A stretch of DNA of 41,731 nt from Gammaproteobacteria bacterium (GTDB lineage Bacteria; Pseudomonadota; Gammaproteobacteria; Xanthomonadales; SZUA-5). The stretch's first letter is position 1; every line of letters begins with the position of its first letter. The stretch spans positions 1 through 41,731 of the forward strand of contig JAUIFV010000020.1 of assembly GCA_030430155.1 (NCBI GenBank), given 5' to 3'. Under the pieces are notes generated by a model. It made no database searches. It saw nothing but the letters and a program-made list of their open reading frames with translations, and was not told the origin of the DNA. Position numbers and translations under genes: made by a program. Below, piece after piece: positions 25,331-35,203 of this stretch.

Positions 25331-26965
25331 TTAGTCCAACCCCACCACCGCCGTCTTGCTGGCCAGCATGGCGGGACGGAATTTCGCTTCCAAGGGCCCC
25401 CGCAGCACTTTCAGCGTCGGAGTGGTCATCCCGTTCTGCGGACTCCAGGCCACCTTGCTGTAGCCCAAGCGGGCGATTTGCTCGTAGCGCGGGTGTCCGG
25501 CATTGACCGTCTGCAGATGCCCTTCCAGGAGCGTCCGCAGCCGCTCCGTCGGCAGCGCCATTGCCGACTCGGCCAAAACCACGATGGCCATCGGCTGATC
25601 CAATCCGTGACCGTAAACCAGCACCTGATCGATCTCGGCAAAGCCCCCGAGGCGCGCTTCCCAGGGGCCGGGATCGATGAACTTGCCCTTGCTGGTCTTG
25701 AAGGTGTCGCTGACCCGCCCGGTCAGATGCAGTCGCCCGTTGCGATCAATCCGACCCTTGTCGCCGGTGTGCAGCCAGCCGTCCTGTAGCGTCTTGGCGG
25801 TGCGCTCCGGGTCTCGGTAGTAGCCGCGCATCAGCGCCCCGCTGCGCATCAGCACCTCGCCGCCCTCGCCGATGCGAATCTCGCCTTCTCCCACCGGACT
25901 ACCGACGGCGCCAATCAGCGGTTTGGCCTCCTGGGCGATGGTCCCGTAGATGAAATTCTCGGTCATGCCGTAGCCGTCGCGGAGCACGATGCCCAAACGG
26001 CGATACCAGCGGTGCACCTCCGGCGGCGTCGGCGCCGAACCGGTGACAAAGCGCGTGGTCTGATCCAAACCCAACCCAGTGCGGATTTTCATCGCCAGTT
26101 TGGCACCCAGCAGCGGCACGCTGAGCAGTACGCGTAGCAGCAGCGGCGGGAAACGCGACTCCACCCCCTGCTTGAACTTCACCCATAGCCGAGGGACGGA
26201 GAAGAACATCGTTGGCCGGATCGCCTGCAAATCCTGCACGAAGGTCTCTTGCGACTCGACGAAGCTGACCACGGCGCCGCAGTAAAGGCTGTCCATCTCG
26301 ACAATGATGCGCTCGGCCGCGTGAGCCAACGGCAGGTAGGAAACAAAGCGATCGGTGGGTCCCATTTCCCACATCTTGCAAAAGGTAGGCACCGCATAGG
26401 CCACAGTATTGAAGTCGTGCATCACCCCTTTGGGATGGCCAGTGGTGCCGGAGGTGTACATCAGGGTGAAGACGTGATCCCCGGGTAGCTTGGGAATCTC
26501 CTCCAGACGTTCGTGCTCGGCGTAGATCCGCGGCAGATCCCAATCGCACTTGAGCGTTTGCGCACCGATGGCCACGGTGACGATACATTCGGGCAGCTGC
26601 GGCAGCCTTTCGGCCATCTCGTCGGCCAGGCCGATGAAGGCCACTTTGACCTCGGCATGCTCAAGAATGTAGTCCATGGGCTTCTTGGCCACCCCCGGGT
26701 ACAGCGGCACGCTGACGTGGCCGCTGAGCATGATCGCCATGTCGGCGATGAACCAGTCGGCGCAGTTCTTGGCGTAGATGGCCACGCGGCTGCCCGGTTC
26801 GGGACATTGCTCGGTGAGAAAGCGCGCCAAGCGCCGCACGCGATCACCATACTCGGCCCAGCTCAGGTCGATAAACTCGCCGCCGCTGCGCTGACGCAAG
26901 TAGACTTGCTCTGGATGATTGGCTTCCCAGTGCAGAAAGCGATCGATCGGTAGTTCAGCGCTCAT
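25331..26965 (-). CDS. AMP-dependent long-chain acyl-CoA synthetase-like protein
   Basis: This is a 544-residue adenylate-forming enzyme that probably activates a fatty or other carboxylic acid to an acyl-CoA via an acyl-AMP. The ATP-binding loop LMYTSGTTGHPKG is around residue 175. YGMTEN is near residue 330. TGDKGRIDRNGRLHLTGR marks the hinge, and the C-terminal region includes TPTLKVLRGPLEAKF with Lys residues near the usual catalytic position. The ATG at 26965 is chosen because a GGGGG-type site lies 4-8 bases upstream and the protein then starts at the domain boundary. The frame is open much further upstream by chance. It diverges from an AraC-family regulator that may control it. Confidence 0.92.
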   Translation of the reverse strand: MSAELPIDRFLHWEANHPEQVYLRQRSGGEFIDLSWAEYGDRVRRLARFLTEQCPEPGSRVAIYAKNCADWFIADMAIMLSGHVSVPLYPGVAKKPMDYILEHAEVKVAFIGLADEMAERLPQLPECIVTVAIGAQTLKCDWDLPRIYAEHERLEEIPKLPGDHVFTLMYTSGTTGHPKGVMHDFNTVAYAVPTFCKMWEMGPTDRFVSYLPLAHAAERIIVEMDSLYCGAVVSFVESQETFVQDLQAIRPTMFFSVPRLWVKFKQGVESRFPPLLLRVLLSVPLLGAKLAMKIRTGLGLDQTTRFVTGSAPTPPEVHRWYRRLGIVLRDGYGMTENFIYGTIAQEAKPLIGAVGSPVGEGEIRIGEGGEVLMRSGALMRGYYRDPERTAKTLQDGWLHTGDKGRIDRNGRLHLTGRVSDTFKTSKGKFIDPGPWEARLGGFAEIDQVLVYGHGLDQPMAIVVLAESAMALPTERLRTLLEGHLQTVNAGHPRYEQIARLGYSKVAWSPQNGMTTPTLKVLRGPLEAKFRPAMLASKTAVVGLD

Positions 26966-27069
26966 CGGTCCCCCTTTCTCATCTTCCGCCCGATAGTAGA
27001 CACAGCCAAACATGCCCTCAATGGCTGCAAAGGATTTGAGATTGGCCGCAGCGAGCGGTAATCGCCCGA

Positions 27070-27277
27070 GCCCGCATTTCTCATACCACTCCGTAGCGAG
27101 GGCGCCCCCGCCCGAACGAGAAATGGCGTGGTGTGGTGCGGTCCGCGGACCCAAAGGGCGGCGAAGGTGTAGTTTCACTACATCGAGCCGACCGTCGGGA
27201 GCAGACCGCGACACGCCGCGCCATTTCTTCTCAGAGCGGGCGGCGTCCGCAGTAGGAGAGGTATGAGAAATGCGGGC
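27070..27277. repeat. Long palindromic element, copy A
   Basis: A 208-bp inverted-repeat element with perfect 18-bp ends: 27070-27087 is the reverse complement of GGTATGAGAAATGCGGGC at 27260-27277. Inner segments also pair; GCCCGAACGAGAAATGGCG on the left matches CGCCATTTC...GCGGGC on the right. At the centre is a perfect 6-bp hairpin TGTAGT/ACTACA (27168-27182). A diverged copy lies at 28404-28589, sharing GTAGCGAGGG, TGTGGTGCGG, CGCGGACC and GCAGTAG in the same order. No transposase is inside. The right end reaches into the start of the AraC gene. Confidence 0.9.
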
Positions 27278-28286
27278 TAACAGCGGGCGCGCACTACGCA
27301 TCCCAGCGTCCATCGTTCGCGCCGCCGTTGCCGGTGCGCAGGCGCGCGCTGTCGATGTTGATGCGCTGCTGCTGGCCGTCGGCGCAGATAACTCTGCACT
27401 CGCCGATGGCGGCAGCCTTTCCGCTTCCCAGTTCGCACAGCTGCTCAATCGCATCACCCAGAGTTTGGGCGATGAATCCAACGGCTTTCTGCATTCACCG
27501 ATACGGATCGGCAGCTTCGCCATGCTCTGTCACGCCTGCGCCGGCGCCGCCACGCTGCGCCGTGCGCTGCAGCGCGCCGCGCGCTTCAGCTCGGTAATCA
27601 GCGATGAGTTGCGTTTTGCAATCAACGTGGAAGGGGAAGAGGCGCTGATCCAGCTGGAATTTCCGGCTACGCCACCGAAGCGCTACTTCGTCGAGAGTCT
27701 GTTCATCATCCTGGTGCGCTGGGCGAGTTGGCTGGTGGACACCAAGATCATCACCAACCGGGTCAGCCTGAGCTATGCAGCGCCAGACTATGTGGACCAC
27801 TACGAACAGATGTTCCCAGGCCAGCATCTGTTTGCACAAAAACACAACTACGTGACCTTCCCGCGCCGTTATCTGGACCTGCCGGTGGTCCAGGATGGCG
27901 CCGCGCTGCGCCGTTTTCTGGCCGTGGCGCCGGGGGCGCTGCTGCGGCAGCACCGTCGCGACGTCAGCGCCAGCGGTCGACTGCGAAAACTGCTGCGCAG
28001 TGCGACTGGGCACGAGTTGGGGTTAGAAGATGCCGCCAGCGCACTGCACAGCTCGGCGGCCAATTTGCGCCGACGATTGCAGGCCGAGGGCACCAGTTTT
28101 TCCGAGCTCAAGGACGCAGCCAGACGCGACAAAGCGGTCTACATGCTGCTGCACGAGGACACGCCGGTGAATTCCATTGCCGAAGCGCTGGGCTACTCCG
28201 AACCCAGCACTTTCCATCGGGCGTTCAAGAAGTGGACCGGGCGCACGCCGGGGGAGTATCGGCGGGTGCATCAGGGCGGGGGTTAA
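27270..28286 (+). CDS. AraC-family transcriptional regulator
   Basis: This 338-residue DNA-binding regulator has an N-terminal arabinose-binding-type domain (AraC_binding_2/OruR-like; about residues 15-205, starting IPASIVRAAVAGAQARAVDV) and a C-terminal double HTH of AraC/XylS type. The HTH includes LEDAASALHSSAANLRRRLQ and NSIAEALGYSEPSTFHRAFKKWTGRTPGEYR. The start at 27270 has AGGAG 11 bases upstream, but both the ribosome binding site and the ATG lie in the right end of palindromic element A. No other in-frame ATG fits better. It diverges from an acyl-CoA synthetase gene, which suggests control of lipid or carboxylic acid use. This is inference. Confidence 0.9.
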   Translation: MRANSGRALRIPASIVRAAVAGAQARAVDVDALLLAVGADNSALADGGSLSASQFAQLLNRITQSLGDESNGFLHSPIRIGSFAMLCHACAGAATLRRALQRAARFSSVISDELRFAINVEGEEALIQLEFPATPPKRYFVESLFIILVRWASWLVDTKIITNRVSLSYAAPDYVDHYEQMFPGQHLFAQKHNYVTFPRRYLDLPVVQDGAALRRFLAVAPGALLRQHRRDVSASGRLRKLLRSATGHELGLEDAASALHSSAANLRRRLQAEGTSFSELKDAARRDKAVYMLLHEDTPVNSIAEALGYSEPSTFHRAFKKWTGRTPGEYRRVHQGGG

Positions 28287-28300
28287 GGCCCAGCCCCATT

Positions 28301-28396
28301 GATGCGGTTCGCTACGCTCACCACATCCTACTTGGAGTAGCTCAATACTGCGCGAGAGCGGACCTGCGTAGGATGCGGTGAGGCACGAACCGCATC
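28301..28396. repeat. REP doublet (GTAG-headed inverted repeat), second type
   Basis: The left arm 28301-28331 and right arm 28368-28396 are inverted, imperfect copies separated by 36 bases. Read outward from the centre, each begins GTAGGATG(T/C)GGTGAG and ends CGAACCGCATC. The right arm folds as an 8-bp stem GATGCGGT/ACCGCATC behind the GTAG head. This is the layout of RAYT-associated REP sequences. It lies after the araC stop and just before palindromic element B, in the space between convergent araC and ffh. It may act as a two-way transcription barrier. Confidence 0.85.
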
Positions 28397-28403
28397 GATC
28401 GCG

Positions 28404-28584
28404 GCTAGCCTGGATTATTCATGAACGTTCGTAGCGAGGGTTTCGCAGGCGTGCTGTGGTGCGGATCGCGGACCGGAAATCGATGAAGGCGTACTTAGGC
28501 AGTACGTCGATTCGATTGGAGGGAGCAAGCCGCGCCACGGCGCGCCTGCGGAAGCCGCAGTAGAAGGTTCATGAATGATGCAGG

Positions 28585-28589
<5 letters not shown>
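28404..28589. repeat. Long palindromic element, copy B
   Basis: A 186-bp inverted-repeat element. The 23-bp ends (28404-28426 and 28567-28589, the latter beginning GTTCATGAATGATGCAGG) match with two mismatches. Inner arms pair as well: TTTCGCAGGCGTG near 28441 with CGCGCCTGCGGAA near 28545. The centre holds a 6-bp hairpin CGTACT/AGTACG (28490-28506). It is related to copy A (27070-27277) in order and in shared blocks but differs in the stem sequences. Its right end contains the TAG stop codon of ffh. Confidence 0.9.
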
Positions 28590-29967
<1,378 letters not shown>

Positions 29968-30101
29968 GGACGCTGCTACTTGGCAAACCGGGGCGCGGAG
30001 TATAGCAACGGCCCGCGGTCGGGACGTTTTCGCAGTGCTAATCTGCGTATGGACGTCAACCGTGAGCGCTACCGTGCGTTGGCTCCGACCTACTCCGGCG
30101 A

Positions 30102-32423
30102 ATGACACTATCAATGCGCACGACCATCTTCGCCCTCGCCCTGCTGCTGCTCCCGCTGCAATCGTTGCAAGCGCAGATCGAAGCCGGCCTCTGGTATGAC
30201 CGCACCCATTCCGGGCACGGTCTGGACCTGCATCGAGCCGGCGACACCCTGTTTGGCACCCTCTACACCTATGACCCCAGCGGCGCCCCGCTGTGGCTGT
30301 GGATACAGACCGCCGATGCGGCCGCGCCCAGCGCCGAGCTGACCCGTTTCGACCGCCAGCCCGACGGCTCGCTGCAGTCCAGCGTCGAAGCCACCCTGAC
30401 CCTGACTCCGGTGGACAGCTGCCCTGACGGCATCGCCAGAGACGGCGCCCGGGCCCTGCTGCGGATGGATTTCGCGCTGCAGGGTCGAGCGCTGGTGTGG
30501 TGCATGGAGCCGCTGCTGCCGCCCGCGCCGGTGGCCAGCAGCGCCCTATCGGGGGCCTGGTATGACCCCAATGAGCCCGGCTGGGGGTTGTTCGTACACG
30601 CCTGGGAAACCGCCAACGGCACCGAGCTGAGCTACCGAACGATTTACTTTCACGACGCCGAAGGCGCGCCGCGCTGGGCCTTCGCCCAGGATCCTATCAG
30701 TGGCCTGACCCAGCGGCAGCTCTACTACACCCCCTACAGCGAGTGCTTCACCTGCAGCCCGTCGCCACCGCTGACCGTGGGCATTGGCGAGGCGACCCTG
30801 CAGCTGAGCGTGCCCAGGGCCCAGGCTGACGACAGTCGCAACCGCGTCGACCTGGATCTGTCCATCGACGGCGACCCACCCTTCCAGCGTGATGTGGCGC
30901 TGGCCCTGCTCTCTGACCCCCTACAGCTACCAACCGTCGCCGCCACCGAACAGGGCCCGGTCGCCGGCGTCGCGCTTGAGGGCGAGTTGGCGGTATTTCG
31001 CGCCCTGCCCTACGCACGGCCGCCGCTGCAGGATCTGCGCTGGCGCACCCCGCAACCGCCGCTTCCGCGCGATCAGCCGCTGCAGGCGGACGAATTCGGG
31101 CCCGGCTGCCCGCAGCCGCCCGGCGCGGGCTTCTTCAGCGGCGCACCGGCCACGCAAAGCGAGGACTGCCTGCAGCTGAACATCTGGCGGCCGCAGGCGC
31201 CCGGCCCCCACCCGGTGATGGTCTGGATCCACGGCGGCGGGCTGACCCAGGGCTCGGCCGTACAGCTCAACGCCGGACAGCTGTTCTACGACGGCGCGCG
31301 CTTTGCCGAGCGCGGCGTGGTGCTGGTCAGCATCAACTACCGGCTCGGCCCTTTGGGCTATCTGGCCCAGCGTGATCTGGTCGGCGAGGCACCCGACCAC
31401 CCGCAGAGCGGCAACTCTGGCCTGCTCGATCAGATACAGGCGCTGCGCTGGGTGCGCGACAACGTCGCAGGTTTCGCCGGCGACCCCGACCAGATCACCA
31501 TCTTCGGCGAATCCGCCGGCGGAGTCAGCGTTTGCGGCCTGCTTGCCGCACCGGCGGCGACAGGGCTGTTTCAGCGCGCGATCATCCAAAGCGGCAGCTG
31601 CGCTCGTCAGTCGCCCACCCTGCAAAGCGCGCTGCAGCAGGGTGACCGGGTCAGCACGGCGCTGGGCTGCGCCGACGCTACCGACAGGCTGGCCTGCCTG
31701 CGCGCTGTGGACGCACAGACCGTGATCGACAGCGTCGCCCCGGTGATCAACACCGGCCTTGGCAATAGTGGCGAGAGCTTCGGCCTGGTCAATGACGGCT
31801 TCGTCCTGCCGCTGTCGCCGGGAGCGGCGCTGGCGGCGGGTCTGGCGGCCCCGGTGCCGTTGATCATTGGCGTCAACGACGACGAGCAAACCACCCTGAC
31901 CCCGGCCGCCACCCTGCCCTCGACCGCGGCCGGTTATGAGTCGGCGATACGCGCGCTGCTGCCGCAGATCGCCAGCCTTGTGCTGCTGCAGTATCCGGCG
32001 CAGGCCTACACCACGCCGCAGCAGGCCTATCAGGATCTGCTCGACGATTTGCGCTTCACCTGTGGCTCGCGCCGCGCCGCCGCCGATCACGCCGCTGCCG
32101 GCAATCCGGTCTATCACTACGTGCTTACCGAGATCCTGCCCGATCTGGCCCCGCTGGAGTCCTTCCACGGTTTGGACGTGGTCCTGCAGTTCGCCGATCG
32201 CGCCCTCGCCGGCGCTGCCGAGGTGCTGCTGCGCGAGCGCATTCGCGACGCCTGGGTGGATTTCGCCTCCGGCTCGGTACCGGGCAGCAGTGCCGGGCTG
32301 AGCTGGCCCGCCTACGATGCACAGCAGCGCCTTTCGCTGGAGCTGAACAGCGCCACGACCGCAGCTATCGCCGACTATCGCGGCGACTACTGCGCCTTCT
32401 GGGCTCAGTTCGTCAACCTGTGA
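30102..32423 (+). CDS. Exported type-B carboxylesterase with two N-terminal repeat domains
   Basis: The 773-residue protein has a signal peptide (MRTTIFALALLLLPLQSLQA, from residue 5). Two tandem copies of a beta-rich segment of about 100 residues follow. Each starts with a G-x-WY motif (GLWYDRTHSGHGLDLH; GAWYDPNEPGWGLFVHAW) and later has YDPSGAPLWLW or HDAEGAPRWAF. The type-B carboxylesterase/lipase domain spans about 285-770: HGGGLTQGS oxyanion region, SEDCLQLNIW, nucleophile Ser471 in FGESAGG, likely acid Glu595 (NDDEQTT) and His689 (SFHGLDV). The ATG at 30102 is used. The ATG at 30114 would give a cleaner signal peptide. It is probably secreted or periplasmic, and its substrate is unknown. 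Confidence 0.9.
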   Translation: MTLSMRTTIFALALLLLPLQSLQAQIEAGLWYDRTHSGHGLDLHRAGDTLFGTLYTYDPSGAPLWLWIQTADAAAPSAELTRFDRQPDGSLQSSVEATLTLTPVDSCPDGIARDGARALLRMDFALQGRALVWCMEPLLPPAPVASSALSGAWYDPNEPGWGLFVHAWETANGTELSYRTIYFHDAEGAPRWAFAQDPISGLTQRQLYYTPYSECFTCSPSPPLTVGIGEATLQLSVPRAQADDSRNRVDLDLSIDGDPPFQRDVALALLSDPLQLPTVAATEQGPVAGVALEGELAVFRALPYARPPLQDLRWRTPQPPLPRDQPLQADEFGPGCPQPPGAGFFSGAPATQSEDCLQLNIWRPQAPGPHPVMVWIHGGGLTQGSAVQLNAGQLFYDGARFAERGVVLVSINYRLGPLGYLAQRDLVGEAPDHPQSGNSGLLDQIQALRWVRDNVAGFAGDPDQITIFGESAGGVSVCGLLAAPAATGLFQRAIIQSGSCARQSPTLQSALQQGDRVSTALGCADATDRLACLRAVDAQTVIDSVAPVINTGLGNSGESFGLVNDGFVLPLSPGAALAAGLAAPVPLIIGVNDDEQTTLTPAATLPSTAAGYESAIRALLPQIASLVLLQYPAQAYTTPQQAYQDLLDDLRFTCGSRRAAADHAAAGNPVYHYVLTEILPDLAPLESFHGLDVVLQFADRALAGAAEVLLRERIRDAWVDFASGSVPGSSAGLSWPAYDAQQRLSLELNSATTAAIADYRGDYCAFWAQFVNL

Positions 32424-33214
32424 GCCGCCGCGGCGATCAGCTCGTACAGCGCCGGTAGACCGTCGAGGATCGCGGCGGGTCCGGGCTGTAAGATCAGCGC
32501 CGATTTGATCTCATGTAGTTCATCGTTGCGCACCGCCGGCAGCTGATCCCAACCCGGGCGCTCGCGAACCCGGCTGGGCGAGAAGCGCTTGCCGCACCAG
32601 GAGCCGATCATCAGCTGCGGGGCGACGGCAAAGACCTCGGCGTCGTGCGCCAGGATTCGTCCCTTGGCCAGCGACGATTGACCGCGTTCGGCGAACACGT
32701 CGCTACCGCCGGCAATCTCGATCAGCTGCGACACCCAACTGATCGCGGTGATGCGCGGCTCGTCCCATTCCTCGAAATAGACCCGCGGTCGGCATGGCAG
32801 CTGCGCCGCACTGGCGCGCACTCGGTCCAGGGTTAGCTCCATTTCCGCCAGCAGCGCCTCGCCCCGCTCGCGCGCGCCAACCATGCAGGCCAGGCGCAGG
32901 CAGTAGTCGAGGATGCCCTGCACGCTGCGGTGATTGGCGATCCAAACCTCCACACCCTGCTTGATCAGCGCCTGGGCGATGTCGGCCTGGATGTCGGAAA
33001 AGCCGATCACCAGATCAGGCTGCAGATCGAGGATGCGATCGACCTTGGCGCTGGTGAAGGCCGATACCTTGGGCTTCTCCTTGCGCGCACGCGCCGGACG
33101 CACGGTGAATCCGGAGATGCCGACGATACGCTCGGACTCACCGGTCCGATACAGCACCTCGGTGGGCTCTTCGGTCAGGCAAACGATGCGCTGTGGGAAG
33201 CGGTCACCCTTCAC
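32405..33214 (-). CDS. Cobalamin-binding-like protein (BtuF/periplasmic-binding fold, no signal peptide)
   Basis: The 269-residue protein has the helical-backbone substrate-binding fold of BtuF/FepB-type proteins: RIVCLTEEPTEVLYRTGE, GISGFTVRPARARKEKPKVS, ILDLQPDLVIGFSDIQADIA and PAVRNDELHEIKSALILQPG. It has no signal peptide or lipobox, unlike transport-linked BtuF. I know such proteins annotated as 'cobalamin-binding protein' with this same signal-less start. No ABC transporter genes are adjacent. The GTG at 33214 overlaps the yjbQ stop by 11 bases, and its 3' end overlaps the convergent esterase gene by 19 bases. Ligand and cellular role are not established. Confidence 0.85.
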   Translation of the reverse strand: MKGDRFPQRIVCLTEEPTEVLYRTGESERIVGISGFTVRPARARKEKPKVSAFTSAKVDRILDLQPDLVIGFSDIQADIAQALIKQGVEVWIANHRSVQGILDYCLRLACMVGARERGEALLAEMELTLDRVRASAAQLPCRPRVYFEEWDEPRITAISWVSQLIEIAGGSDVFAERGQSSLAKGRILAHDAEVFAVAPQLMIGSWCGKRFSPSRVRERPGWDQLPAVRNDELHEIKSALILQPGPAAILDGLPALYELIAAAAHRLTN

Positions 33215-33647
33215 TTAGCCTGCCTTGAAAGCTGGCGGCGATCTTCCGTCGGTGCCCGTGCGCGCGATGTTCGTACAGATATACGCCCTGCCACACGCCC
33301 AGCAGCAGCTGGCCATCGGCGACCGGCACGCTCAAGCCCGAGCCGGTCAACAGGCTGCGCAGGTGGGCGGCCATGTCGTCGGGGCCTTCGCAATCATGTC
33401 GGTAGATGGGATCTCCATCCGGCGCCCAGCGGCCCAGCATGCTTTCGATGTCGATATGCACGTCCGGGTCGGCGTTCTCGGTGATCAGCAGCCCGCAGCT
33501 GGTGTGCAATGCGAACAAATGCAGTACTCCGGCCTGCGCGCCGATCTCGCCCAGCCAGCGATTGGCTCGCGCGCGCAGATCGTGGCAGCGCCGCGGCTGG
33601 GTCTGCAGCTGCCAGATCTCCGGCCCACATTGCTGCAGCGTGCTCAC
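33204..33647 (-). CDS. yjbQ: YjbQ family protein (secondary thiamine-phosphate synthase-like)
   Basis: This is a small UPF0047/YjbQ protein of 147 residues. Members can complement thiamine-phosphate synthase loss, but their main function is unsettled. Family features are VLHLFALHTSCGLLITENAD with the conserved His and Asn, MAAHLRSLLTGSGLSVPV, and the C-terminal LLLGVWQGVYLYEHRAHGHRR with conserved Gly, Gln and His residues. The GTG at 33647 overlaps the pdxH stop in a GTGA and is preferred. An ATG at 33671 would overlap pdxH more. It is sandwiched between pdxH and the cobalamin-binding-like gene, overlapping both. Confidence 0.9.
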   Translation of the reverse strand: MSTLQQCGPEIWQLQTQPRRCHDLRARANRWLGEIGAQAGVLHLFALHTSCGLLITENADPDVHIDIESMLGRWAPDGDPIYRHDCEGPDDMAAHLRSLLTGSGLSVPVADGQLLLGVWQGVYLYEHRAHGHRRKIAASFQGRLSEG

Positions 33648-34243
33648 GGGTAGATCAGGCGCCGGGTCCACTGCCCGTCTTCGATTTCGAAGCGGTCGCG
33701 GCGATGCAGTCTGAAGGCCTCGCCGTACCAGAACTCGATCAGGCTGGGACGCACTCTGTAGCCGGACCAGTGTGGCGGCCGCGGCACCTGCCCTTCCGGA
33801 TACTGCTCACGGTACTGCTCCACCCGCTGCTCCAGCAGCTGACGGCTTTCCAGTGTCTCGGACTGCAGCGAGGCCCAGGCACCGATCTGCGAGACATAGG
33901 GACGAGTCGCGAAGTAGGCATCTGCCTCCGCCGCAGTTACCGGCACCGCCTCGCCCTCGATCTTCACCTGCACCTGATTGAGCAGCGACTTCCACAAGAA
34001 CAGCAGCGCGCACTGCGGATTCATCGCCAGCTGCCGGCCCTTGCGGCTTTCGGTGTTGGTGTAGAAGGCGAAGCCGTCGGCGTTGACATCCTTGAGCAGC
34101 ACCGTGCGTGCCGAGACCCGCCCGTCAGGCGAGGCGCTGGCCAATGTCATCGCCGTGGCCTCGGGGTCGGCCGTCTGCATGGCCTCGGCCAGGAGCTTTT
34201 CGAACTTGGCGATAGCCTCGGAGTAAAGCGTGGTTGCAGTCAT
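33644..34243 (-). CDS. pdxH: Pyridoxamine/pyridoxine 5'-phosphate oxidase
   Basis: PdxH is an FMN enzyme that oxidises PNP or PMP to pyridoxal 5'-phosphate. The 199-residue protein has RVSARTVLLKDVNADGFAFY (FMN phosphate contacts), TNTESRKGRQLAMNPQCALL, VSQIGAWASLQSETLESR, and the C-terminal PSLIEFWYGEAFRLHRRDRF and RRLIYP ending typical of the family. The ATG at 34243 has AGGA 8 bases upstream. It is the first gene of a three-gene overlapping set with yjbQ and the cobalamin-binding-like gene, 93 bp downstream of the YeeZ-like gene. Confidence 0.96.
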   Translation of the reverse strand: MTATTLYSEAIAKFEKLLAEAMQTADPEATAMTLASASPDGRVSARTVLLKDVNADGFAFYTNTESRKGRQLAMNPQCALLFLWKSLLNQVQVKIEGEAVPVTAAEADAYFATRPYVSQIGAWASLQSETLESRQLLEQRVEQYREQYPEGQVPRPPHWSGYRVRPSLIEFWYGEAFRLHRRDRFEIEDGQWTRRLIYP

Positions 34244-34336
34244 GTGAGGGATCCTATGATCGAGTCGCGCTAGCCGCGCCGCCGGCCCCGGGGTGTGCTC
34301 CTGGTAGCGCGGCGCAATCCCACAGCCACCCTCATT

Positions 34337-35191
34337 CTATGCTGGCGGACTGCAGCGATGATTGACCTGGCTCAAAGTGGCGCTGTAGCCGGCGCGATAG
34401 TCCGCATAGCGATGATAAAACGGCAACTCGCGCGTACGCAGAGAAACGATGGCGCGATTCTCCCGCGCCGCTTCGCCGGCATCGCGGGCCGGTGCTGGCG
34501 GCAGATCCAGCCGTGCGGCAAGCCAATCAGCAACCTCGAAATCAGGGCTGGGCAGCGTGTCCACGCCGTTGTACACGCCCACCAGTCGGGCCGCGCTGAT
34601 CTGCGCGAGCAGCCGGGCCGCGTCCTCGGCATGAATGCGGTTGCCGTACTGCGCATGATCGCGCGACACCCGCAGCGCGCCGCTGCGCAGCTGATTGATG
34701 AAGTACTCCCGCCCAGGCCCGTAGATCCCGCCCAGTCGAACCACGGCGGCCTGTGCGCGAGCGCCGACCAACAACTGCTCAGCTTCGACCAGCACGCGAC
34801 TGTTGAAGCGCATCGGCGCGGGAGCCGTTGCCTCGCTGACCTGAGCACCGTCGGCGTCGCCATAGACCGCGGTACTGGAAACAAACAGCCAGTGGATCGC
34901 CGGGTCAGTCAGCGCCGGTAGCGCCAGCAGATTGCTGAGGCCATCAACGTAGGCCCCTCTGTAGGCGGATTCGCTGCGCTGCGCAGGAGTCAGCGCGTAG
35001 ACCACAGCGTCGATGCCGTCCGGAACTGCCAGCTCCAGTCCCGAACCGAGTAAATCGGCGGAAATCGCGTTGATGGAAGCAGGCAGTCCGCTCGGATCGC
35101 GCTTCAGTCCGTAAACCTGATGTCCTGCCGCGACCAGCTTGGCACCGACCGCGCTGCCCAGCCGTCCGCAGCCAGCGATCAGGATGCGCAC
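34337..35191 (-). CDS. NAD(P)-dependent oxidoreductase, YeeZ-like extended SDR
   Basis: This is a 284-residue atypical extended short-chain dehydrogenase/epimerase. It shows the Rossmann loop ILIAGCGRLGSAVGAKLVAAG, VSSTAVYGD with the SDR Ser/Tyr region, and RLGGIYGPGR. It resembles E. coli YeeZ. The physiological substrate of this group is unknown. The start is a GTG at 35191, 12 bp after the exosortase stop, so the two genes are probably co-transcribed. No link between YeeZ proteins and protein sorting is known to me. Confidence 0.9.
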   Translation of the reverse strand: MRILIAGCGRLGSAVGAKLVAAGHQVYGLKRDPSGLPASINAISADLLGSGLELAVPDGIDAVVYALTPAQRSESAYRGAYVDGLSNLLALPALTDPAIHWLFVSSTAVYGDADGAQVSEATAPAPMRFNSRVLVEAEQLLVGARAQAAVVRLGGIYGPGREYFINQLRSGALRVSRDHAQYGNRIHAEDAARLLAQISAARLVGVYNGVDTLPSPDFEVADWLAARLDLPPAPARDAGEAARENRAIVSLRTRELPFYHRYADYRAGYSATLSQVNHRCSPPA

Positions 35192-35203
35192 CGGGCGACC
35201 CGT

